A DNA stretch of 64,000 nucleotides from Anaerosolibacter carboniphilus (GTDB taxonomy: Bacteria > Bacillota > Clostridia > Peptostreptococcales > Thermotaleaceae). The notes beneath the pieces are model-generated. The model saw only the letters and a program-made list of their open reading frames with translations, searched no databases and was not told the origin of the DNA. The DNA is taken from contig NZ_JACHEN010000024.1 in the NCBI RefSeq assembly GCF_014205875.1, forward strand, positions 1 through 64,000, given 5' to 3'. Position numbers and translations under genes: made by a program. Position 1 is the stretch's first letter; each line of letters starts with the position of its first letter. Shown in pieces: positions 1 to 8,955 of this stretch.

Positions 1-89
1 TCACTTTATATATTCTACATTAACTTCGTAATCCCTTTTTGACACATAAAAAATATCCACCCTTTCGGGTGGACTTTGTCAACAGTCTC

Positions 90-117
90 AAGAAGCTAGA
101 GTCCTAGCTTCTTTTTT
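90..117 (+). terminator. Rho-independent terminator
   Basis: Perfect 10-bp stem (AAGAAGCTAG / CTAGCTTCTT) with a 4-nt loop followed by a T run. It ends a transcript entering from the left edge. A second small hairpin (TCCACCC TTTC GGGTGGA) lies at 56-73. No coding sequence is seen in 1-89. Confidence 0.8.
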
Positions 118-134
118 GTAAGTTCAGTATAATA

Positions 135-154
135 GGATTATCACATGATAATCC
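135..154. promoter_or_regulatory. Inverted repeat between -10-like box and RBS of the peptidase gene
   Basis: Arms GGATTATCA and TGATAATCC are exact complements around a 2-nt centre. A TATAAT box lies at 128-133 and the ribosome-binding AGGAGG at 155-160. The position suits an operator or a 5'-UTR hairpin. No -35 match was found, so the promoter itself is weakly supported. Confidence 0.4.
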
Positions 155-166
155 AGGAGGAACAGC

Positions 167-1684
167 ATGAATAAAAGAACGAGGTATTTTATCATCTCCA
201 TATCTTTATTATTGGTGATTTTGACAGGGTGTAAGGGGGAAGAGGTTCCCAAAGATCAAGGAACGAAACCCACATTGATTGTAGAGGACCTTAATGGAAT
301 CAACATAGAAAAGGTCAATCTATACAATATAGATGCTGTTTTTTCACCGGAGGAGGCAACGCTTCAGGCAAAACAGCAGGTAAATTATATCAATCAAGAA
401 GATGCTTCGTTGGAGGAAATTTATTTTCATCTATACCCAAATGCCTTTAGAACTGAGGAAACAGCACCATTTCTTTTCGATGATTTTCAGCGGGCATATC
501 CCAATGGTTTCGAGCCAGGGTACATAGAGTTGGAAAACGTAGTTGTAAATGGTCAGTCTGCTCAATATGAGATCTTGGGTGACCAGAAAACCATCATGAA
601 GATAAAGTTGACCGACCCTCTTGCTGTAGGTGCAAGAACAAAGATCGAGATGTCCTATACGATTAAGCTGCCACCAGCTCAAGAACGCTTTGGATATGGA
701 GAGGAAACCTTTAACTTCGGAAACTGGTATCCCGTGGCAGCTGTATATGATGCGTCAGGTTGGAACCTTGATCCCTATTATCCCATCGGAGATCCCTTTT
801 ATAGTGATGTAAGTAACTATGATGTGACCATTCGTACACCCAAGGATATGATCGTGGCAGCATCAGGAAATATACGAAAGGATGAAATCCAGGATAAGGA
901 TAGACTTTGGAAGATTGAGGCCAAACTTATGAGAGACTTTGCATGGGTTGCCAGCAAGAACTTTGAAGTGGTGGAGAAGGACGTAGAAGGAACTACTTTG
1001 AAAATGTACTATATTAAGAACAAAGAATTGACAGATGAGATCAAGGAATTTACCACTGTGGTAGGGGAAGATGCCCTCAAGGTATTCAACAAAACTTACG
1101 GAAAATATCCCTATGGACAGTATTCCATCGTCCAGACCAATTTCCCCAGCGGTATGGAGTATCCAGGGATTGTGTTCATCGGCAAGGATTATTACAATGA
1201 CAACGCCAGAGAATACCTAGAGATTGTCATTGTCCATGAAACAGCTCATCAATGGTGGTATGGCGTCGTGGGGAATGATGAGATCGACGAAGCATGGCTA
1301 GATGAAAGTTTGACGGCCTATGGTGAAGTGATCTATGCCATGGAGATCTTCGGAGAAAAAGAAGGTCAGGAATATGAAAAGGTCTATAACGAGGCCGAAT
1401 ACAATGATGTTGAAGCCACAATTCAAGACAAGAAAATGCTAAAATCCTTGGATCAGTTCGAGGGATGGGATGACTACGGACCATTGATCTATAACCGAGG
1501 GTCTATGTTTATGAACGAGATTTATGAGAAGTATGGAAAGGATAAACTTTACAATATTTTTGCCGAGTATTATGACCAATATCGCTTTAAGAATGCTACC
1601 ACAGAGAATTTTAAGGCAGTCTGTGAAGCGGTGCTGGGAGAGGACGTAGAGCCTCTATTCCAGAAATGGCTACATGCCCAATAG
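167..1684 (+). CDS. M1 family metallopeptidase, lipoprotein
   Basis: Zinc aminopeptidase of the M1 (gluzincin) family, probably anchored outside the cell membrane to trim peptides. Residues 1-22 form a lipoprotein signal with lipobox LTGC (lipidated Cys22). The zinc site HETAH is at residues 357-361, with the third ligand Glu380 18 residues later in DEAWLDES. SGMEYPG replaces the usual G-x-M-E-N exopeptidase loop. At 505 aa it lacks the large C-terminal helical domain of classic aminopeptidase N, like other compact bacterial M1 proteins. AGGAGG sits 6 nt before the ATG. It appears monocistronic, between two terminators. Substrate unknown. Confidence 0.9.
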   Translation: MNKRTRYFIISISLLLVILTGCKGEEVPKDQGTKPTLIVEDLNGINIEKVNLYNIDAVFSPEEATLQAKQQVNYINQEDASLEEIYFHLYPNAFRTEETAPFLFDDFQRAYPNGFEPGYIELENVVVNGQSAQYEILGDQKTIMKIKLTDPLAVGARTKIEMSYTIKLPPAQERFGYGEETFNFGNWYPVAAVYDASGWNLDPYYPIGDPFYSDVSNYDVTIRTPKDMIVAASGNIRKDEIQDKDRLWKIEAKLMRDFAWVASKNFEVVEKDVEGTTLKMYYIKNKELTDEIKEFTTVVGEDALKVFNKTYGKYPYGQYSIVQTNFPSGMEYPGIVFIGKDYYNDNAREYLEIVIVHETAHQWWYGVVGNDEIDEAWLDESLTAYGEVIYAMEIFGEKEGQEYEKVYNEAEYNDVEATIQDKKMLKSLDQFEGWDDYGPLIYNRGSMFMNEIYEKYGKDKLYNIFAEYYDQYRFKNATTENFKAVCEAVLGEDVEPLFQKWLHAQ

Positions 1685-1710
1685 AATAGGGAAGACAGGA
1701 TAAACGAAAT

Positions 1711-1758
1711 AGCACCCTATAAAGTAGACTGTTAAAGAGTTCTGCTTTATAGGGTGCT
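1711..1758. terminator. Bidirectional terminator between convergent genes
   Basis: A 14-bp stem (AGCACCCTATAAAG / CTTTATAGGGTGCT) closes the peptidase gene on the plus strand and the TRAP operon on the minus strand. T-rich tracts follow it on both strands. Confidence 0.8.
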
Positions 1759-1759
1759 T

Positions 1760-3016
1760 TTATTTCACTAACAACAGAGATAACTGGGGAACAAAGGTAA
1801 TGACCATCAGGTCAAAAATAAGCAGTGCAATAAATGGAATTGATCCTTTAATCACATCGGATATGGATAGTTTGCTTATGCCTGAAGCAACAAACAGATT
1901 CAGCCCAAAAGGCGGCGTCAGCATGCCAATGGCTAGGTTTACAATCATAATTACACCAAAGTGAATTGGATTTACCCCTACATTTGTTACGATTGGTAGG
2001 AATAATGGTGTCAAGATAAGTACCGCAGCACTTGAGTCCATAATCATACCGACAAATAGAAGAATTACATTAATCACCAGTAGAATTACAAAGGGTGAAC
2101 TTTCAAGGGATAAAACCACATCGGCAACTTTAATCGGTACCTGCTGGAAAGTGAGATACCAGCTGAATAGCTTTGAAGTTGCAATTACAAACATGATCAT
2201 TGCCGAAGTAATAACAGATTTTTTTGCAATAGCTAGGATGTCGCCCGGTTTAATTTCTTTGTAAATAAACAGTGAGATGACTAGACTGTAAATAATAGCA
2301 ATCGCTGCTGCTTCTGTCGGTGTTGCAAAACCGAGATAGATACCCCCTAGAATGATGACTGGCATCATAATGCTGAAAAAAGCATCTTTAAAGGATATAA
2401 GCACTTCCCTGAAGGTAGGAAAAGGTACTTTTTCATGTTTCGAAACACGGGCATAAATATAACTGTAAATCATGAGTGTCAGGCCTATAAATATTCCTGG
2501 GATAACTGCTGCAATAAAAAGACGGCTGATAGACTGCTCAGATACGACGCCGTAAGACATCATAGTAATGCTTGGTGGAATAATAATACCAAGAGAGCCT
2601 GCAGCACACAGTAGTCCCACTGTGAACTTTTTAGGATAGCTCTTCTCTATAAGATTGGGAATCATAACACCGCCCACACCAGCCACCGTCGCTGGACTGG
2701 AACCCGATAATGCCGCAAAAAACATGGAAGAAATAATTGCCGTAATCGGAAGACCGCCTGTGATCCAGCCGAATAATTTATTGGCAAAATCAATCAGACG
2801 TTTGGAAGCTCCGCCCTTTAGCATGATATCTCCTGAAAAAACAAAAAAAGGAATGGCCATAAGACTAAAGGAATCTACACCTGAAAACATTCTCTGTACT
2901 GCAGTTGTCAACCCGAGGTTATCAGTGGACATGGCGATGATCGTTGAAAGTCCAGTGGTGATGGCGATCGGCACGCCTAGGATCAGCAGTACGATAAAAG
3001 ATAGAAGTAAAATCAT
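1760..3016 (-). CDS. TRAP transporter large permease (DctM family)
   Basis: Large membrane subunit of a tripartite ATP-independent periplasmic (TRAP) transporter, which imports organic acids using an ion gradient. The 418-aa protein is almost wholly hydrophobic with about a dozen membrane segments and shows DctM features such as GVGGVMIPN, GIIIPPSITM and the C-terminal LTPPFGLNLFVASGIS. It is the last gene of the minus-strand operon, 2 nt after the small permease, and ends at the shared terminator. Substrate cannot be told from the permease; the redox genes upstream suggest a reducible organic acid. Confidence 0.93.
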   Translation of the reverse strand: MILLLSFIVLLILGVPIAITTGLSTIIAMSTDNLGLTTAVQRMFSGVDSFSLMAIPFFVFSGDIMLKGGASKRLIDFANKLFGWITGGLPITAIISSMFFAALSGSSPATVAGVGGVMIPNLIEKSYPKKFTVGLLCAAGSLGIIIPPSITMMSYGVVSEQSISRLFIAAVIPGIFIGLTLMIYSYIYARVSKHEKVPFPTFREVLISFKDAFFSIMMPVIILGGIYLGFATPTEAAAIAIIYSLVISLFIYKEIKPGDILAIAKKSVITSAMIMFVIATSKLFSWYLTFQQVPIKVADVVLSLESSPFVILLVINVILLFVGMIMDSSAAVLILTPLFLPIVTNVGVNPIHFGVIMIVNLAIGMLTPPFGLNLFVASGISKLSISDVIKGSIPFIALLIFDLMVITFVPQLSLLLVK

Positions 3017-3018
3017 GC

Positions 3019-3519
3019 TTACGCCCCTTTCTCTTTCTTTCTTTCATTGACTAAAGAAGCCATCTTTTCTTTAAGCTTTACGATATAATGCAGAAGCATC
3101 AGAAATACACCTACAGGAACTGATGCATAAGGTATATAAAGAGGAACGTTTATGGCTGTTGCCGTAGACCCTAAAGCAACTGCATCTTTTAGCATTCCTA
3201 TACCTGCATATACGATAATGATACAAAAAACAATATTTACGATATCAATGAGAATTCCTGCCACCGCCTTGATCTTCTCTGGTAGAACAATGAGTAAAGC
3301 ATCCATACTTACATGGGCATTTTCCTTGACTGCCATACTGCTTCCCAAAAAGATGAACCATGCGATCATCATCCTAGCCAATTCTTCTGCCCAGGATAGG
3401 GAATAGTTAAACTGGTATCTTAATACGAGCTGAGCAAATACAAGGATAGAGGTTAATATCAATAATATAGAAGCGATATGTTCTTCTATATTGTCTATAA
3501 ATCTCATGACAGCTTTCAT
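3019..3519 (-). CDS. TRAP transporter small permease (DctQ family)
   Basis: Small membrane subunit that pairs with the large permease. Four hydrophobic segments and the DctQ pattern LSWAEELARMMIAWFIFLGSS around residues 37-57 are visible. The ATG at 3519 (MKAVMRFID) is preferred because AGG lies about 9 nt upstream; an in-frame ATG at 3528 adds three residues but has poorer spacing. It sits between the binding-protein and large-permease genes, separated from the former by a long perfect palindrome that probably sets relative expression. Confidence 0.9.
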   Translation of the reverse strand: MKAVMRFIDNIEEHIASILLILTSILVFAQLVLRYQFNYSLSWAEELARMMIAWFIFLGSSMAVKENAHVSMDALLIVLPEKIKAVAGILIDIVNIVFCIIIVYAGIGMLKDAVALGSTATAINVPLYIPYASVPVGVFLMLLHYIVKLKEKMASLVNERKKEKGA

Positions 3520-3559
3520 AAAACACATCCTATCGTTTTAGAGTTCCAATAGTTGTTTT

Positions 3560-3599
3560 ATGTATTAGGAATAGAGCTTAAGCTCTATTCCTAATACAT
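3560..3599. promoter_or_regulatory. 40-bp perfect palindrome between dctP and dctQ
   Basis: Every base from 3560 to 3599 pairs with its mirror partner: the left half runs ATGTATTAGG..AGAGCTT and the right half AAGCTCT..CCTAATACAT. In RNA it forms a 20-bp hairpin with essentially no loop. It lies in the spacer after the binding-protein gene, where such hairpins often protect the upstream message and reduce read-through. No T run follows on the minus strand. Confidence 0.75.
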
Positions 3600-3621
3600 T
3601 GGTAAACCTTCACTATTTTAA

Positions 3622-4656
3622 TTATTTTACATACTTCTTAACAGCTTCTAATAGCTCTGGACCCTTTTCCATCTTGCTGAATTCATCATAAGCAGATTTT
3701 GTTGCTTCTTTGAATTCTGCTTTTTCTTTGTCTGTAAATTCATCGATGACCATACCTGCATCTTTAATTTCTTGCAGATACTCTACATCTTTTTCAGCTG
3801 TTTTTTCCCATTCCCATTCTGTTGCTTCTTTCGCAGCTTCTTTTACCATCGCTTGAAGATCTTCTGGCATAGAATCGAATTTGTTCTTGTTCATGATAAA
3901 GGCATAACCCATAAAACCATGATCACTGATTGTCATATATTTTTGTACTTCGTAAAACTTTTTGCTCGCAATATTGGCATATGGATTTTCTTGTCCATCT
4001 ACTGCTTTGGTCTGAAGGGCTGAATAAAGCTCACTGAACGGAACTGAAATTCCACCTGCATTGATGGCTCTAAACTGGGATACAAGGATAGGACTTTGGC
4101 TTACTCTGATTTTTAGCCCGCTTAAATCTGCTACGTTCTTCACTGGTCGAACAGAGTTCGTAATTTGTTTAAAACCACCAGTCCAGTACCCTAAACCGAT
4201 AAGACCTTTTTCTTCTAAAGCTGCATTAAACTTTTCTCCAACTTCTCCATTCAATGCATTGAATGCTTCTTCGCTACTAGTAAATAAGTATGGCAAATCG
4301 AAAAGCTCAAACTCGCTTACAAAAGACGTCAAAGTGGCCAATAGCGGTGTATTCATATCCAGGGCGCCAGATAAGATTTGTTCATTGATCTCCTGATCTG
4401 TTCCCATTTGTGAGTCTGGATAAATGGATACCTTAATTCTTCCATTGCTCTTTTCCTCAATAATTCTTTTGAATTCTTCTGCTGCAGCTCCTTTTGGTGT
4501 TGTAGGTCTTACTACATGAGCTAACTTTAATTCATATACTGTATCATCTGCTGCTGTATCTGCGCTTTTATTTGATCCTGAACATGCTGCAAGAGATAAA
4601 ACCATGGAAAGTGTTAAAAGAACCGTTAATATTTTTCGTAAACCTATTCTTTTCAT
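3622..4656 (-). CDS. TRAP transporter substrate-binding lipoprotein (DctP family)
   Basis: Extracytoplasmic solute receptor of the TRAP system. The signal peptide ends in lipobox LAAC, giving a membrane-anchored lipoprotein of 344 aa. DctP-family features are the early VVRPTTPKGAAAEEFKR segment, YPDSQMGTDQEI, and the central GGISVPFSELYSALQTKAVDGQENP, which forms the acid-binding region; the conserved Arg of IRVSQSPILV would pair with a carboxylate. It precedes the two permease genes and is probably made in excess because of the palindrome downstream. Ligand unknown, likely a carboxylate. Confidence 0.93.
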   Translation of the reverse strand: MKRIGLRKILTVLLTLSMVLSLAACSGSNKSADTAADDTVYELKLAHVVRPTTPKGAAAEEFKRIIEEKSNGRIKVSIYPDSQMGTDQEINEQILSGALDMNTPLLATLTSFVSEFELFDLPYLFTSSEEAFNALNGEVGEKFNAALEEKGLIGLGYWTGGFKQITNSVRPVKNVADLSGLKIRVSQSPILVSQFRAINAGGISVPFSELYSALQTKAVDGQENPYANIASKKFYEVQKYMTISDHGFMGYAFIMNKNKFDSMPEDLQAMVKEAAKEATEWEWEKTAEKDVEYLQEIKDAGMVIDEFTDKEKAEFKEATKSAYDEFSKMEKGPELLEAVKKYVK

Positions 4657-4682
4657 TATAAATTCGCCTCCATTTTTTAAGT

Positions 4683-6692
4683 TTATTTTTTAAAGATTTT
4701 ATTCTCTCTAAAATCAGACCATACATTTTCAAACCATGAATCATATTCTGGAATGGGTCGGACATCCACCCAGGTATTGCTAAATTCGATTCTTTCTTGC
4801 TGTTTTTCCATATAGGTCTCACAGACTCTATCTTTATAGTCCTGTTCGATGGAAAACTTAAATGTCATATCTGGCCCTTTGATTTCATGGCTTCCATGAT
4901 CATCTGCAATCAGATAGGAGCCCCTGCTGTCACCGTTCTGCTCTATATATTCAAGCATGGCGCTGAGGCATGCAATTTGGGTAATAAGCATGTCATATAC
5001 CCGAAAAACAGCTGGCAATTCTTTTATATCTCTGATATGAATGCGTTCATGGAGATTGTTGTAGGTCTTCTTGAACTTCTTCATCGTCTCCAGTATACTA
5101 TTTTTGTTTCTTATAAAAGCCCCTGCTTTGGACATCTTCTTTTGCAGCTCTTGCTGGAATGACAAGACGTTAGAAGGTTTTTCCCTGTCTATTTTGATAT
5201 CTTTTATAAATGCGATACGCTTTTCAACATCGAGTATAACGTTTTCTTTAAATGTAGACATTGGTATCGGTGGATCTGCATACTGACTTTTAATATACTC
5301 TGCTGCCCGATAGCTTCCAACTTGCGTAGAATTGAGGGCTGTACCACCTGGGCGGTAAATGCCAAGGGTACCGTTTACCTCTCCTACAGGGAAGAAATGC
5401 TTGATATTGCTCTCCCACCATATATTGCCTGCTAATCCGCCGTTTTGATGTTGGGCACAGACATCAATTTCCAACCATTCCTTTTCTAAATCAATATTGT
5501 TATCTCTATAAAGATCAATAGCTAAAGGATTCATTTTTTTCAAACGCGCAATAGGGCTAGCCAAAAGGGCATTTGAATTTTTCAGATATCCATAAGCTTC
5601 TTCACCTAATTGCTGAAAGTCTAGATTGCCATCAACATCAGCACAGCTTGGATTTCTCAGAAAATCCATGAATACCCGTCTTCCTTTGATTTGGGTTTCG
5701 ATATAGATCAGGAGATCTACGATGGAAGATCCATTGTTTCTCAGTTTCTTGGCGTCGAAGGGCCATTGATATCCTTTTAGGAAAACTGCATTGAGCAGTT
5801 CCGTAGGATTTTCAAAATAATCTTCTAAAAACTCTCTTTCATCACCCATATCCTCATCGGTGGAAATATATCTCGGGATGACCTGCTGGTATGTTCCCGA
5901 TAGATTCCATCTGAATTTGGTGGAGGCAATGCCATACTGCCATTCGGTCAGGTTATTCGCTCTAGCCCCTGCTTCAAGGGCAATTCCTGTGGCACCAGAC
6001 TGGCTCTTGGGGTAGACAGAGCGGTAATAGATGCTTGCCGGACCCCCAGTGCCGTAAATAATGTTTCGGCAGTTAAACAAGGTGAGACCGTAATTCTGCT
6101 CATTGATCTGCTTTGTATCTAAAGCTAAAATACCTATGGCTTCATCCTTGTTTTTTTCTTTTAGAATTCCAATTACCATGAAGGAGTCAAAGATATCTGT
6201 CCCATTGTTTTTGACCTGCGCTTCTAATTTTTCTGTCATTAGCTTGGATGTCAATGGGCCAACAGAGCTTGCTCTGCTGTTTTCATCATGGTCTGTCTTG
6301 TATCCAACATACTGGCCAAAGGTATCGTGGGGAAAAGGGACACCAATTTCTACAAGATTGTAAAAGCTCTTGAGGGAAAGGGCTGCTTCCACCAGGGCAA
6401 TATCCCCATGCATGGCTCCCCCGTGAAAGAGGGTCTGAGCCATCTTCAACGGACTGTCAGCATCTTTGATGGATGTAGACTGTTTGTAATAAGTCTGCTT
6501 ATCAGAGCCCGTATTTCTGGATGTACCTCGATTCATGCCGTCTGTAATCAATGCGATATCCTTTTGCCCCAGCTTATATAAAGAATCTGCTGCATTTAAG
6601 CTCGCTGCCCCTGAGCCTACGATAATGGTATTGTACGCATAGATATTTATCGGAATATCATGGATCATAAATTGTTCTTTATATGGTTTCAC
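4683..6692 (-). CDS. FAD-dependent fumarate-reductase-like flavoprotein
   Basis: A 669-aa soluble flavoprotein related to the SdhA/FrdA family. The dinucleotide-binding motif is IIVGSGAASLNAA near residue 24, followed by the FAD/substrate region MNRGTSRNTGSDKQTYYK. The C-terminal FAD motif contains FFPVGEVNGTLGIYRPGGTALNST. No signal peptide or haem-binding CxxCH motif is present, unlike secreted flavocytochromes. The GTG start at 6692 follows AAGGAGG by 5 nt and overlaps the stop of the SDR gene. With the TRAP importer it may reduce or oxidise an imported acid; the substrate is not identifiable. Confidence 0.8.
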   Translation of the reverse strand: MKPYKEQFMIHDIPINIYAYNTIIVGSGAASLNAADSLYKLGQKDIALITDGMNRGTSRNTGSDKQTYYKQSTSIKDADSPLKMAQTLFHGGAMHGDIALVEAALSLKSFYNLVEIGVPFPHDTFGQYVGYKTDHDENSRASSVGPLTSKLMTEKLEAQVKNNGTDIFDSFMVIGILKEKNKDEAIGILALDTKQINEQNYGLTLFNCRNIIYGTGGPASIYYRSVYPKSQSGATGIALEAGARANNLTEWQYGIASTKFRWNLSGTYQQVIPRYISTDEDMGDEREFLEDYFENPTELLNAVFLKGYQWPFDAKKLRNNGSSIVDLLIYIETQIKGRRVFMDFLRNPSCADVDGNLDFQQLGEEAYGYLKNSNALLASPIARLKKMNPLAIDLYRDNNIDLEKEWLEIDVCAQHQNGGLAGNIWWESNIKHFFPVGEVNGTLGIYRPGGTALNSTQVGSYRAAEYIKSQYADPPIPMSTFKENVILDVEKRIAFIKDIKIDREKPSNVLSFQQELQKKMSKAGAFIRNKNSILETMKKFKKTYNNLHERIHIRDIKELPAVFRVYDMLITQIACLSAMLEYIEQNGDSRGSYLIADDHGSHEIKGPDMTFKFSIEQDYKDRVCETYMEKQQERIEFSNTWVDVRPIPEYDSWFENVWSDFRENKIFKK

Positions 6693-7447
6693 TATAACCT
6701 CCTTAAATGATAGCCGCCATCGACATTAATCACATCTCCAGTTGAATAAGTCATCTTAGGAGAGCACAGAAGGCTCACTACGCCGGCTATATCTTCCGGT
6801 GTTCCCCATCTCTTGATAGGAAGCAGCCCGCCTTCAATTGCTTGGTCATACTTTTCGCTTACTTTTGCTGTCATATCCGTTTTAATGATGCCTGGTCTGA
6901 TTTCATAAACGAAAATACCGTAGCCAGACAGCTTGTCTGCAAAAAGGGTGGTTATCATACTGATACCAGCCTTTGAAATACAATATTCTCCTCTGTTTAC
7001 AGAAGACGTATAGGCAGACATTGAGGATATGTTGATGATTTTAGGCGGAAAATACTGATTATCTTGCTGAATCATTACATTTGCAACTTTTTGAGTCATA
7101 AAAAAGGTGCCTTTTAGATTTGTATCTATTAAAAAATCAAAGCTTTCAGAAGTTGTTTCCAAAAGATCCTTACGCTCCTTAGGTGCAACCCCTGCATTGT
7201 TTACTAAAATATCAATACGTCCAAAGGTAGCGATCACTGCATCTACAGATTGCTCAATCTGGTCTATCGAACTGATGTCTGAAGGAATGAATTTTATTCT
7301 TCCATCGGAGTTTTCGATCAACTTTTCTACATTTTCATTTAAGCTTCTGCCAAGACACGCGACTAAAAAACCTTGCTCAAAAAGCTCTTTTACGATACCA
7401 AATCCAATCCCTCTGGTTCCGCCCGTTACAACTGCTACTTTGCCCAT
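6692..7447 (-). CDS. Short-chain dehydrogenase/reductase (SDR)
   Basis: NAD(P)-dependent oxidoreductase of the classical SDR family, 251 aa. The cofactor motif TGGTRGIG is at residues 8-15, NNAG near 87, and the catalytic Ser-Tyr-Lys set is in ISSMSAY followed by EYCISKAG. The C-terminal half resembles FabG-type 3-oxoacyl reductases, but its place between a flavoprotein and an ene-reductase argues for a catabolic keto/hydroxy conversion rather than fatty-acid synthesis. It starts 1 nt after the upstream gene ends, with GGAGG inside that gene's last codons. Confidence 0.87.
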   Translation of the reverse strand: MGKVAVVTGGTRGIGFGIVKELFEQGFLVACLGRSLNENVEKLIENSDGRIKFIPSDISSIDQIEQSVDAVIATFGRIDILVNNAGVAPKERKDLLETTSESFDFLIDTNLKGTFFMTQKVANVMIQQDNQYFPPKIINISSMSAYTSSVNRGEYCISKAGISMITTLFADKLSGYGIFVYEIRPGIIKTDMTAKVSEKYDQAIEGGLLPIKRWGTPEDIAGVVSLLCSPKMTYSTGDVINVDGGYHLRRL

Positions 7448-8812
7448 TTATTTCACCTCCGAAGCTTTCATTTCTTTATAGATCGGCAGATAAACCTCCG
7501 CATCCCGTATGACACAGCCGCAGGTTCCAATTTTTGATTTCATTTCACTGCATTTGCTGCAGGAGATACAGACACCTGTGCGCTTCATTTCCTGATTTTC
7601 TAGGATATCTCTGGCGAAATCTGGATAGGCAATAGATTCCCTACCGAATCCTACCACCTTGCAGAGGCCATGTTTTAGGCTGCCTGCCCCCACATAAGGA
7701 GCTAGATGTCTAAACCAGCTGTACCCCAGGCCTACAAAGGTGATTTCAGGAAAGCTTTTTTGCATATTTCCAACCTCGCTGATCAGTCTATTACAACTGT
7801 GGAGAGCGTTTTCCGGTGGAATATAATTTCCTAAATCAAAAGGCTTGTTGATATGGGGGAAAGCATAGGGATTACCCATGGTAAGGCTGATTAATTGAAC
7901 ACCTTTGTCTGTTAAACTCTTAATGAGTTTCTTTGGTTCGGTTAAATCTACTTCAAAGCCTTTTCCTTCTGACACACCCCAGCCCTGGGGATATGGAAGT
8001 CCATCATAAATGTTGAGTCTGGATGAGATCACCAAACCTTCACATGCTGCATCTTCTTTGATCGCTTCAACAATACTCATCATGAGACGTGTACGATTTT
8101 CAAAACTGCCCCCATATTTTCCTTCTCTTTCATAGGCAGAAAGCAGTTCTGACAGCAGGTAACCGTGACATGCTTTAATGTCTACGCCATCAAATCCAGC
8201 TTTTTTGCTGAGTCTTGCGGCTTGTACATACTTTTCTTTCAGACTATCCAGATATTCGTCTGTTACGACTGGATAACTTTCGTCAATCCCCAATCTTTCA
8301 TCTAAGTTTTTCTTATGGGTAGCAATAATGGGACTTGGTTTGCCTTTTACTTTACAGTAACGTCCTGCATGATTGATCTGGATAATTGTCATCGGATGAT
8401 AGTCTTGTCCGAATTCTTCCTTTGCAGATTTTTTGATGATATCATTTAATGCTTTGAAATCTCTCCAATTATCCTCGGTAATCCAAAGCTGTTTATCATT
8501 GGATCGACCATCCTTACATATGCTGACTGCTTCCACCCAAATGAGTCCAGCTCCGCCCTTTGCTATTTTCTTGTACTTTCTAAACGTCATGTCTGTAGGG
8601 CTGCCTTTTTCGTCGGCGTCTCCGCCTTCCATGGGATGGGTGGCAATGGCATTTGGTATCACATGAGTGCCTATTTTAACTTCTTGTCTATAAAGAGATA
8701 GATCTTCAGAGAGTTTAATATCAAACTGCATCTCTTGGATATCTTTTTCCAGTTCTATCAAGTTTTTATAATTGAATTTTCTGTCATTTGAATGTATGGA
8801 ATTTGACAACAC
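7448..8812 (-). CDS. NADH:flavin oxidoreductase, old yellow enzyme family
   Basis: FMN-binding TIM-barrel ene-reductase, 454 aa. HACHGYLLSELLS with YEREGKYGGSFENRTR is the signature around the active site, and IQINHAGRYC binds substrate and flavin. The C-terminus has a Cys cluster (CISCSKCS...CGC) like the iron-sulphur site of 2,4-dienoyl-CoA reductase and BaiCD/BaiH, but the protein stops there and lacks their second FAD/NAD domain. The first codon is GTG at 8812, 4 nt from AAGGAGG; a TTG at 8809 has better (7 nt) spacing. It is first in the operon. Likely reduces an activated C=C bond of an unknown substrate. Confidence 0.85.
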   Translation of the reverse strand: MLSNSIHSNDRKFNYKNLIELEKDIQEMQFDIKLSEDLSLYRQEVKIGTHVIPNAIATHPMEGGDADEKGSPTDMTFRKYKKIAKGGAGLIWVEAVSICKDGRSNDKQLWITEDNWRDFKALNDIIKKSAKEEFGQDYHPMTIIQINHAGRYCKVKGKPSPIIATHKKNLDERLGIDESYPVVTDEYLDSLKEKYVQAARLSKKAGFDGVDIKACHGYLLSELLSAYEREGKYGGSFENRTRLMMSIVEAIKEDAACEGLVISSRLNIYDGLPYPQGWGVSEGKGFEVDLTEPKKLIKSLTDKGVQLISLTMGNPYAFPHINKPFDLGNYIPPENALHSCNRLISEVGNMQKSFPEITFVGLGYSWFRHLAPYVGAGSLKHGLCKVVGFGRESIAYPDFARDILENQEMKRTGVCISCSKCSEMKSKIGTCGCVIRDAEVYLPIYKEMKASEVK

Positions 8813-8833
8813 GCAGCCTCCTTGTTTGGTTTT

Positions 8834-8847
8834 GATAGTGCACTATC
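8834..8847. promoter_or_regulatory. 14-bp perfect palindrome, candidate operator
   Basis: GATAGTGCACTATC lies in the 143-nt region between the divergent redox operon and the AraC gene, about 22 nt before the first minus-strand codon. A regulator dimer site is the simplest reading. Confidence 0.4.
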
Positions 8848-8902
8848 TATTTTTGAAATTTTATGACATAATAAGTATAATATAGTTAAATAAATACCGA
8901 TA

Positions 8903-8931
8903 TTGACAAGTTGCCAAAAAATTGATAAAAG
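8903..8931 (+). promoter_or_regulatory. Candidate sigma-A promoter for the AraC gene
   Basis: TTGACA at 8903-8908, a 17-nt spacer and a weak -10 TAAAAG at 8926-8931, 25 nt before the ATG. The -35 is perfect; the -10 is poor, which fits an activated or low-level promoter. Confidence 0.45.
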
Positions 8932-8955
8932 TTGCGATTGTAGAAAAGGGGCGTT

